A stretch of 6,145 nucleotides of DNA, from contig CAKSIH010000030.1 in the NCBI GenBank assembly GCA_934462705.1, positions 1-6,145 of the forward strand, read 5' to 3'. The notes under the pieces are model-generated. The model ran no database searches, was not told the DNA's origin, and saw only the letters and a program-made list of their open reading frames with translations. This DNA comes from an uncultured Eubacteriales bacterium (GTDB lineage: Bacteria; Bacillota; Clostridia; Oscillospirales; Acutalibacteraceae). Both the position numbers and the translations under genes were made by a program. This document shows positions 1 through 5,521 of the stretch, piece after piece; position 1 is the stretch's first letter; each line of letters begins with the position of its first letter.

Positions 1-71
1 TCAAACTCTATAATGAGTACTGTATTTAGTGAGACAGATTTTCTTTTGGTACTATATGTTGTGCAGTAATT

Positions 72-101
72 CCAATTATTCCATGGATTATTTGGTTTTT
101 T
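72..101 (+). terminator. Imperfect palindrome plus T-run, possible terminator of a converging gene
   Basis: A 24-base palindrome (72-95, centred on CCATGG at 81-86) pairs at ten of twelve arm positions and is followed by six T (96-101) on the plus strand. The stem is AT-rich with two mismatches, so it would be weak. On the plus strand a frame is open from base 1 to a TAA at 67-69, just before it. That fits the end of a gene coming from the left, but 22 open codons are poor evidence. Confidence 0.3.
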
Positions 102-110
102 GAGGATTTT

Positions 111-128
111 TGCAACCAAGGTGCAACC
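111..128. repeat. Direct repeat of TGCAACC
   Basis: Two copies of TGCAACC (111-117 and 122-128) are spaced 11 bases apart, beside the hairpin. Their role is unknown. Paired short direct repeats of this kind can be protein-binding sites, for example arm sites of a recombinase, but nothing else here supports that. Confidence 0.4.
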
Positions 129-129
129 G

Positions 130-169
130 TTATCCCCCACTTTATATACCACATAGAAGGTGGGGATAA
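130..169. repeat. Hairpin after the last gene, possible weak terminator
   Basis: Arms TTATCCCC(C)AC (130-140) and GTGGGGATAA (160-169) pair over ten bases with one bulged C, around a 19-base loop. It begins 42 bases after the ARH stop codon. Neither strand has a T-run directly after it, so it is not a typical intrinsic terminator, but it could slow RNA polymerase or protect the 3' end of the operon transcript. Confidence 0.5.
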
Positions 170-210
170 ATCCACACAATCACACTATTACATTAATTCT
201 TTAAGAGAAA

Positions 211-1791
211 TCACAACAGCTCGTATATACTTACAATCTGCTTCTTTGTAATCTTATATGGTTTCCACTTTACTTTCATCTCATCAATTTTTTCTTTTGA
301 AATATCATCATCTATTTTCATTTGCACAATCTCCGATAAAATTTCAACAAAATCAGCAGCATCGGACACCTTAATCAAAAGTTTTTTAATATCCTTTAGC
401 TTTTGTACCGTAAACTGGATTTCTGGACTATGTTTTTTCTCTACCGTATGCGGTATGGTCTGTTCCATATTTAACGCTTTTTTCCCTATCTTCTTCGAGA
501 AAATGGTTTGTCCGTATGCCGTTTTCCATACATACACCTTTACATACATGCCCGCTCGCTTCGGTTTATCTTCTCTAATCTCCTTTAATGTTATCTCCCC
601 AAACGGAAGACATTCGATACTATCTCCTATTTCCAATGTCGCCATTTTCTCATTATTGAACAGCTGATATTGTTTATCACTATTGAGGAAATCACACTTT
701 TCGTCCATCATTTGCTCTATAAGGTATTCAAATAGTGAATAATCTTGTACTCCTCTTAACTCTATCGGAATCCAATCTTTACCGTTTAGAGCCCCCACTA
801 ATCCACCAACCATGGATGCCAAGGTATCCGTATCTGCATTATTTAAATTAGCAGTCTCGTATATTGCCATTACAGGATCATCTGCATACTTAGAAAACAA
901 ATAGATCGAAATCACCGCCGAGACATTCCCCGCACCATTGATTCTCGAGTTATAACACCCCAATTTTTGAAGAGTATCATGTCCTAAATCCAAAATGCCT
1001 TGGTTTAACGCTTCTTTTGCTATTTTTAAATAATCTATCGTCTCTAATACACATTCATTCCATATTTGATCATAATCGTATTGTGCATATCTTTCAGCTT
1101 CACATTTCCATATAGCGATATTACTCACTTCTGGTAGCTCACTCCACTGTTTCTCTTCTTCTATTAATACATCTATTAATTCTCCATAACTTAACACGGC
1201 ATCCTGTTGTATCAATGTTCTCACTGCCATTGCATATAACATAGCTCCTATCAGTGCTCGCGGATGTCCATGAGTGTACATTCCATTTAAAACAACTTGC
1301 GCCATGATTTTTTCAATATTTTCTTCATTTTTAAATATATGGGGAATGATTCTCATTGCAACTCCATTTCCACCAGCCATAAAATAATCCTTTATTTCTA
1401 ACGGCGAATTGCTTTTCTCATCCCATGGAGATATATTGTCAGCCCACTTTTGCGCAGCCCTCTTGGTCGCTCCGCCTCCGCCCCTCTCATACTTCAACCA
1501 TGCCGGCAATTCTGCTTGGCGAAAAAAATTGCTCCACTGTCGACCTCTCAACAAACTTCTAGCTGTAGCAATAATTAATTGTGTATCATCACTATATTCA
1601 CCCACACAAATTTTTTCCTCATGCGGCCAGTATCTTCCGCCCGCACGACGATTCCACTCCACATAGGTCCTTATGCTATTTTTATTCTTGCTAATATTTT
1701 TACTGTTTTGTTCATTCGGCCATCCCAATGCGTCACCTATTGCTGCTCCAATTAACGCCCCTGTATATTTTTCTTTTTTAGAATAGCTCAT
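211..1791 (-). CDS. ADP-ribosylglycohydrolase (ARH/DraG family) with C-terminal extension, probable DarT antitoxin
   Basis: A protein of 526 residues. The N-terminal 345 or so are an ARH-fold domain with all the expected metal-site motifs: GDALG (19-23), YSDDT (66-70) with the paired aspartates D68 and D69, GGNGVAMR (140-147), THGHP (173-177), and NADTDTLAS (318-326) with D320, D322 and T323. It should be an active two-metal hydrolase that removes ADP-ribose. The RGGGGATKRAAQKW stretch (103-116) is a substrate-side loop seen in a subset of ARH proteins. Canonical ARH enzymes are around 300 to 350 residues; here about 170 extra residues (355-526) form a beta-rich part (around 383-433) and a charged helical tail. 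I do not recognise this extension. The start overlaps the DarT gene by 14 bases behind a strong SD, so this gene occupies the place of the darG antitoxin. The likely role is reversal of DarT modification; a role on proteins cannot be excluded. Confidence 0.9.
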   Translation of the reverse strand: MSYSKKEKYTGALIGAAIGDALGWPNEQNSKNISKNKNSIRTYVEWNRRAGGRYWPHEEKICVGEYSDDTQLIIATARSLLRGRQWSNFFRQAELPAWLKYERGGGGATKRAAQKWADNISPWDEKSNSPLEIKDYFMAGGNGVAMRIIPHIFKNEENIEKIMAQVVLNGMYTHGHPRALIGAMLYAMAVRTLIQQDAVLSYGELIDVLIEEEKQWSELPEVSNIAIWKCEAERYAQYDYDQIWNECVLETIDYLKIAKEALNQGILDLGHDTLQKLGCYNSRINGAGNVSAVISIYLFSKYADDPVMAIYETANLNNADTDTLASMVGGLVGALNGKDWIPIELRGVQDYSLFEYLIEQMMDEKCDFLNSDKQYQLFNNEKMATLEIGDSIECLPFGEITLKEIREDKPKRAGMYVKVYVWKTAYGQTIFSKKIGKKALNMEQTIPHTVEKKHSPEIQFTVQKLKDIKKLLIKVSDAADFVEILSEIVQMKIDDDISKEKIDEMKVKWKPYKITKKQIVSIYELL

Positions 1792-2458
1792 TTTCTTCCT
1801 CCCTATACGGTTTTACTAATGGTTCTTCTCCGCGTCTTATTTTTCCACTTGTTGACACATCAAACAATTCCGGTGAAATAAACACATCGATTTTAGGGAA
1901 TCCCATTACTTTCCATTCAACTATTTTTTGTCTTGCAATTTCCTCATTTTCAAATGCAATTCCTTTAATCATTGATACTGGAATATTCTCATAAACTAAC
2001 ACTTCTGCTTGATCATCCGTAGGTGCATTCTGTAACATGTCTTTTGTCCTGTTTTGTCTCCCTACATTTGCTGAAAACAATTCTCGAAATGCTTCTGCTC
2101 CTTTACAAATATATGCGCCATAACGAGTGGCTGCATTAACTTTACAAAATTGTGTCGTTTCGATAGTCGTAACTATAGGATCAATAAATAAAATTGCCCA
2201 ATCAGAAAATATAGGGTTATTATCTTTTACTCTACGCAAGTACCACCAATTAGGATATTGAACAGAACAATTAATATAATCCGTTTTGCCATCCAAACGT
2301 TGTTTATCATTTTGAATCAGAACATCTTGATTTATAAAATCAACAGCTTTAACACCCTCGTTATTATTCAATATATGTAAAAGTATATTTGTATGGACAA
2401 AATGGCATAACCTAGTTATATTTCTCTTTTTAATTTCCTCATATATCTCATCTATCAT
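1778..2458 (-). CDS. DarT-type (DUF4433) nucleic-acid ADP-ribosyltransferase, probable toxin
   Basis: A protein of 226 residues, close to the usual size of a stand-alone DarT. Visible family features are the N-terminal ITRLCHFVH (14-22) for NAD binding, an arginine at R54 in KQRLDGKTDYINCS in the place of the NAD-binding arginine of known DarT enzymes, and DDQAEVLVYENIPVSMI (148-164). The last matches the conserved Q-A-E-x-L-V block that carries the catalytic glutamate, here E152. Known DarT enzymes use NAD+ to attach ADP-ribose to bases of single-stranded DNA (thymidine in DarT2-type, guanosine in DarT1-type) and act as toxins in DarTG anti-phage systems. The region after R54 reads DYINCSVQYPNWWYL and not the common H-D-Y-V-P-F-Y-F type, so this is a divergent clade and its target base cannot be assigned. 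It overlaps the helicase by 4 bases and the ARH gene by 14. No signal peptide or membrane segment, so it acts in the cytoplasm. The family is secure, the substrate is inference. Confidence 0.87.
   Translation of the reverse strand: MIDEIYEEIKKRNITRLCHFVHTNILLHILNNNEGVKAVDFINQDVLIQNDKQRLDGKTDYINCSVQYPNWWYLRRVKDNNPIFSDWAILFIDPIVTTIETTQFCKVNAATRYGAYICKGAEAFRELFSANVGRQNRTKDMLQNAPTDDQAEVLVYENIPVSMIKGIAFENEEIARQKIVEWKVMGFPKIDVFISPELFDVSTSGKIRRGEEPLVKPYREEENELF
1798..1804 (-). promoter_or_regulatory. Strong ribosome binding site of the ARH gene, inside the DarT gene
   Basis: AGGGAGG on the minus strand lies 6 bases before the ATG at 1791, close to the Firmicute optimum. It is within the last codons of the DarT gene, whose stop lies 14 bases past the ARH start. 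It is a better SD match than that of DarT, which would favour more glycohydrolase than toxin. Confidence 0.8.
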
Positions 2459-3888
2459 TTTGGTTCCCTCTCATCATACAATGATGTATCCACTTCTAAC
2501 AATAGTTCTGTTTTTTCCTCAGTATATGATAATATTAATCCTCTTTTTGCTCGCGTTATGGCTACATATAATAATTTTGTTTCTTCCTTTAAAGCCTCAT
2601 CTCTGCTCTCATTCGCTAAAACCCTTTCTTCTGAGGGCAGATATTTCATAGAGCAAAAAGGCAAAAATACCATGTCAAACTCTAATCCCTTAGCTGAATG
2701 ATATGTGCCTATAGAGATTTTTGCATTTAAATCCAATACCCCCATTCGATTTTTCAAAATCTGTGGGATAATCTTTTTTGCTCGAAGCTTTTCCTCTACT
2801 AAATCAACCAGTTCACGATTTCTCACCAAAATTGCAATACTTTGATTTCCAGACATTCTTATTGCAGCCTCTACTATCCAATCTAACTCTGCCTCTTCGT
2901 CTTTGCATTTTACAATTGCTGGTAACGGAGATGATGCTGTTGGTAATACCGGTTCTACTAAATCCTGCTTATCTTCAAAATATTTCGATTTTGAAATAGC
3001 TACTGCAAATTGGGCTATTTCTTTACTATTTCTATAGTTACGATCAAAATACCATATCTTATTTTTTGCTATTTTTAATCCAGCTTCTCTCCACGACAAA
3101 CGCGATCCATAAATTTGTTGTGCCACATCACCAAAAAAAGTAAATGTTCCATCCTCTGGAATAGCTTTAACAAGTGACTTAAGCATTATAGGAGATAAAT
3201 CTTGTCCTTCATCCACTATAATATGCTTATACATTCTTTTCTCTGTATCATTCTCTAATTCTTCGCACACTGTTTGTGCTATATCTTCCCAGTCGTATAA
3301 ATAACCTTCCTCTTTTCTTACTTCAAGATAAGCTTTATATACTTGGAAAAAATATTTTCTATTTTCCCTTATTATTCGCGTATCAAATCGTCCAACACGT
3401 TCAACTTTCTCATATTCATCAAGCGTTTTTATTCCCATTTTTTCTATCCAATTTATTTCTTCAAGAAAAACTTCTTCTGCTCTTTTTAATGTACTATTTG
3501 TCCCATTCACTGCTTTCACATTTTCCAATGCTCTTCTCACAAATAGTTGTTTTTTATTATCGCCATCTTCCATTCCCGAAACTATACCATTCCATCTCGG
3601 CATCTTGTTCCTATGTGCTAAATATCCTCTTGCAAACTTGTGATAATTTCTAACCTCAATATTTCTAGGAATTTCAGAACCAACTATAGCCTCTAAATAC
3701 TTAACAAGTGTCGTATTAAAGGTAACTAACATCACTTTTTCCTTATCATCCAAAGTGGCAAGATAAATTGCTCTATAAATAGCCAAAGTTGTTTTTCCAC
3801 TACCAGCTGTACCCAAAACAACATTGTGCCCTTCTGGTTTTAAATCTAATACCTCTAATTGTTTCCCTTTTGGCTGTGGTAATGCCAT
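2455..3888 (-). CDS. Compact UvrD/Rep-like superfamily 1 DNA helicase
   Basis: A protein of 477 residues with a full set of SF1A helicase motifs (numbered from the ATG at 3888): a Q-motif-like region around Q10, Walker A GTAGSGKTT (26-34), motif Ia VMLVTFNTTLV (52-62), Walker B IIVDEGQD (223-230), motif III FFGDVAQQIYG (251-261), motif IV with the arginine finger in FDRNYRNS (281-288), motif V TYHSAKGLEFD (395-405) and motif VI LLYVAITRAKRG (439-450). It should be an ATP-driven translocase or helicase on single-stranded nucleic acid. UvrD and PcrA are around 700 residues, so the 1B and 2B insertions are much reduced. No nuclease domain is seen. Its TGA stop overlaps the start of the DarT gene by four bases (ATGA), so the two are translationally coupled, which suggests a joint function. 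Superfamily 1 helicases also occur in defence systems such as Gabija (GajB), but no GajA-like gene is complete here. The biological role is inference. Confidence 0.93.
   Translation of the reverse strand: MALPQPKGKQLEVLDLKPEGHNVVLGTAGSGKTTLAIYRAIYLATLDDKEKVMLVTFNTTLVKYLEAIVGSEIPRNIEVRNYHKFARGYLAHRNKMPRWNGIVSGMEDGDNKKQLFVRRALENVKAVNGTNSTLKRAEEVFLEEINWIEKMGIKTLDEYEKVERVGRFDTRIIRENRKYFFQVYKAYLEVRKEEGYLYDWEDIAQTVCEELENDTEKRMYKHIIVDEGQDLSPIMLKSLVKAIPEDGTFTFFGDVAQQIYGSRLSWREAGLKIAKNKIWYFDRNYRNSKEIAQFAVAISKSKYFEDKQDLVEPVLPTASSPLPAIVKCKDEEAELDWIVEAAIRMSGNQSIAILVRNRELVDLVEEKLRAKKIIPQILKNRMGVLDLNAKISIGTYHSAKGLEFDMVFLPFCSMKYLPSEERVLANESRDEALKEETKLLYVAITRAKRGLILSYTEEKTELLLEVDTSLYDEREPK
2466..2470 (-). 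promoter_or_regulatory. Ribosome binding site of the DarT gene
   Basis: GAGGG on the minus strand lies 7 bases before the ATG at 2458, within the last codons of the helicase gene. With the ATGA overlap it points to coupled translation of helicase and toxin. It is a shorter match than the AGGGAGG used by the next gene. Confidence 0.7.
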
Positions 3889-3895
3889 ATTTTTT

Positions 3896-3901
3896 CCCTC
3901 C
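3896..3901 (-). promoter_or_regulatory. Ribosome binding site that decides the helicase start (ATG at 3888)
   Basis: GGAGGG on the minus strand lies 7 bases before the ATG at 3888. A longer reading frame starts at the ATG at 3903, but its first codons are themselves the Shine-Dalgarno sequence and nothing SD-like precedes it. The start at 3888 (protein beginning MALPQPKGKQ) is therefore preferred, and it drops five residues from the longest frame. Confidence 0.8.
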
Positions 3902-3909
3902 ATACATCT

Positions 3910-3932
3910 GTTGATACTATCGCGTATCTAAC
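3910..3932. promoter_or_regulatory. Inverted repeat GTTGATAC-N6-GTATCTAAC, possible operator or leader hairpin
   Basis: The arms pair over eight bases with a single bulged base, around the six-base centre TATCGC. The site lies between the candidate -10 box and the helicase ribosome binding site, at the predicted transcription start. It could be an operator for autoregulation or a small hairpin in the leader. No U-run follows, so it is not an intrinsic terminator. Confidence 0.45.
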
Positions 3933-3938
3933 GTTTCC

Positions 3939-3968
3939 ATCATACACGCTCTATCAAGCATCTTGAAA
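3939..3968 (-). promoter_or_regulatory. Candidate promoter for the helicase-DarT-ARH unit
   Basis: In the gap of about 96 bases between the AlbA_2 stop and the helicase start, the minus strand reads TTTCAA, 18 bases, TATGAT. The -10 box matches the sigma-70/sigma-A consensus at five of six positions, but the -35 box matches at only three. Transcription would begin near 3932 and leave a leader of about 44 bases. This is the best candidate in the gap. Read-through from the upstream genes is equally possible, since no clear terminator separates them. Confidence 0.35.
3954..3966. promoter_or_regulatory. Small inverted repeat TCAAG-CAT-CTTGA, possible operator
   Basis: Perfect 5-base arms flank a 3-base centre. 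The site overlaps the candidate -35 box of the helicase operon, a usual place for a repressor. At this length it could arise by chance, so the call rests mainly on position and on the second inverted repeat next to it. Confidence 0.3.
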
Positions 3969-3984
3969 CTTTGCCTTTACGTCA

Positions 3985-5484
3985 CTATAATAATCCCCTA
4001 TTTACTACCCAACGACCATTCCTATTAGAACCTTCTCGTTTAAGCATTCCTTCTTCCTGCAACTCCTTCACATCTTTCTGAACCTGTTTTCTGGTCAATT
4101 CCATTTGCTCCATAAGTTGCGCCTGTGTCATTGTGGGATTTTTCGCTAATAATTCCAATATCGCCTTTTTTCTTTCGGCTCCTTTTTTCGGCTCCTTTTC
4201 GGCTCCTTTTTGGCTCTCTTTCAGCTCCTCATTTAAAAACTTCTCATGTATAAACAGCCTTGTGATAAAGTAAGTTCTTGCATCATCAGTTTCAAATTCC
4301 GGTTTTGGCGAACCATTCGCCTCCAAAGCATCTAAAATTTTCTTGAACCCCGTATTTCTACCTTCTGTCAAATGCAATTCTTTCAAGAAATCGCCTATTC
4401 TACGATTTCTATATCTCCTGTTTGAAACACGATAGCTCTTTAGTCCCTCAATTGTCACAGAGCGATCTGGGCCAGGAAAACTCACAATTTCAATTCTATC
4501 AGCTTCAATACGAACTTCAATCGGCTCCCTCTCATCATATGCACGATGATATACTGCATTTGATAAAGCTTCTTCAATAGCCGCATACGGATAATTGAAA
4601 AATCTATCTGCCTCTGCTCTGTCCGGATGTTTTACAACTTTCTCCGTAATCACTACATTTCTAATATACTGCAACGCTTCACGCAATTGCTGTTGAATAG
4701 GGCCTCTGAAAGTTTTTTCAATAATGTCATTACCGCCTAAACCACTCGGAAACTGTACGACATCTATCTGCGTGTACGGAAAGAACTTGTCCGGCTCCAT
4801 ACTAAAAAACATTAACCCTACATTTTTAGGCTTAGTATATTCGGGAAGTGTACAAATAATATTCATATCTCTGCACACCTCAACAAAATCCCCTGCCTTA
4901 GACTTCTCATACAGCGAACTTTTAACTTCCTTTAGATAATTTTGAATCAGTGTTATATTTAAATCTGACATCTCAGCCTCATGATTCACACGATCATCAA
5001 AGGGTACTCGATTTGCCAAATTGAATAAATCCTTCTCCTCATCGTCTGATGGTTCCACAGAATTAGACGCTTTACGGATATAATGAATTCGCTCTTTATT
5101 ATCCTTTGCCATCGTTTTAGGTGATGAATATGGTCTACTGTCTCCACCCGGACACCACAGAATAATGAACGTCTTATCTTGATAAGTTTCTATACCAGTA
5201 ATTGGTGTATATGCCGGTCTAATGAGCTTACATTTCGCATAAATATCCTTTTGATATGCGTCCAGCTTATCCAGCGGCACACCAAGTAAAGGATACATCG
5301 GACGACCGTTATCCTCTTTCACACCTATAACAATATAGCCACCACCCCAGTTATCAAGGTCATTGGCAAACGCACAAACCGTCTTTAATGAAGTTGCCGG
5401 GTCCCATGTTTCTTTAAATTCAATTCTCGCCCATTCGACTACATCACCGGATAATAATGTTTTGATGTTTGTAGGTATTGCCAT
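3985..5484 (-). CDS. AlbA_2 (Schlafen-type) / HATPase_c_4 / winged-helix regulator-like protein (COG2865)
   Basis: A complete protein of 499 residues. The N-terminal AlbA_2 domain (about 15-145) shows the family pattern: an acidic EFKETWDP stretch, then AFANDLDNWGGGYIVIGVKED (39-58) where the glycine-rich turn sits. The middle (about 165-295) has no motif I recognise. Residues 299-412 resemble the C-terminal HATPase_c_4 module, with an N-box-like EEALSNAVYHR (304-314) and a glycine turn EGRNTGF (374-380). A charged repeat linker (424-439) leads to a winged helix (about 438-492) with TMTQAQLMEQMELTRKQVQ as the likely helix-turn-helix. Proteins of this build are usually annotated as putative transcriptional regulators, and some are found in defence loci. 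The role here is unproven: it could regulate the downstream genes or be an effector with the ATPase. The ATG at 5484 is supported by a purine-rich SD (AAGGAAG) and by the domain beginning straight after it. Sampled lines look richer in G+C than the flanking genes. Confidence 0.9.
   Translation of the reverse strand: MAIPTNIKTLLSGDVVEWARIEFKETWDPATSLKTVCAFANDLDNWGGGYIVIGVKEDNGRPMYPLLGVPLDKLDAYQKDIYAKCKLIRPAYTPITGIETYQDKTFIILWCPGGDSRPYSSPKTMAKDNKERIHYIRKASNSVEPSDDEEKDLFNLANRVPFDDRVNHEAEMSDLNITLIQNYLKEVKSSLYEKSKAGDFVEVCRDMNIICTLPEYTKPKNVGLMFFSMEPDKFFPYTQIDVVQFPSGLGGNDIIEKTFRGPIQQQLREALQYIRNVVITEKVVKHPDRAEADRFFNYPYAAIEEALSNAVYHRAYDEREPIEVRIEADRIEIVSFPGPDRSVTIEGLKSYRVSNRRYRNRRIGDFLKELHLTEGRNTGFKKILDALEANGSPKPEFETDDARTYFITRLFIHEKFLNEELKESQKGAEKEPKKGAERKKAILELLAKNPTMTQAQLMEQMELTRKQVQKDVKELQEEGMLKREGSNRNGRWVVNRGLL
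4177..4228 (-). repeat. Imperfect tandem repeat (GGAGCC-GAAA units) in the AlbA_2 gene linker
   Basis: On the minus strand a GGAGCCGAAAA-type unit is repeated: three clear copies and one degenerate copy of 11 to 13 bases, with runs of four to six A between them. The unit lengths are not multiples of three, so successive copies are read in different frames and give GAE, EPK and GAE in the protein (QKGAEKEPKKGAERKK, residues 425-440). It sits exactly between the HATPase_c_4 domain and the winged helix. Repetitive, charged linkers before the winged helix are common in this protein family. Gain or loss of one unit would usually shift the frame and cut off the winged helix. Confidence 0.75.
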
Positions 5485-5491
5485 TTAATTA

Positions 5492-5498
5492 CTTCCTT
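5492..5498 (-). promoter_or_regulatory. Ribosome binding site of the AlbA_2 gene
   Basis: On the minus strand AAGGAAG lies about 7 bases before the ATG at 5484, inside the 37-base gap after the ATPase stop codon. It gives the AlbA_2 gene its own ribosome entry site and fixes the start. I see no convincing promoter in the gap, so the gene is probably co-transcribed with the ATPase gene. Confidence 0.7.
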
Positions 5499-5521
5499 CC
5501 ACCTATATATTTTACAATTTA

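Noticed and set aside
26..154. Minus-strand reading frame of 42 codons (ATG at 154, TAA at 26)
   Set aside because: No ribosome binding site, it starts within the loop of a hairpin, and its translation resembles no family I know. Probably chance.
1..185. Minus-strand frame open for about 60 codons from a TTG or GTG to the left edge
   Set aside because: No ATG start or SD sequence was found, and a frame this long can occur by chance. A gene fragment cannot be excluded without sequence to the left.
3276..3653. Plus-strand reading frames opposite the helicase and the other genes (for example 125 codons here)
   Set aside because: Low-complexity leucine- and phenylalanine-rich translations opposite well-supported genes with clear motifs; no ribosome sites. 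They are antisense shadows.
3901..3903. ATG at 3903 as the helicase start
   Set aside because: Its first codons form the GGAGGG ribosome site for the ATG at 3888, and no SD-like sequence lies upstream of 3903.
2455..5484. A Gabija or Zorya system made of the UvrD-like helicase and the ATPase
   Set aside because: Gabija needs GajA with an OLD-type TOPRIM domain, and Zorya needs membrane motor proteins. Neither is present, and the AlbA_2 gene lies between the ATPase and the helicase.
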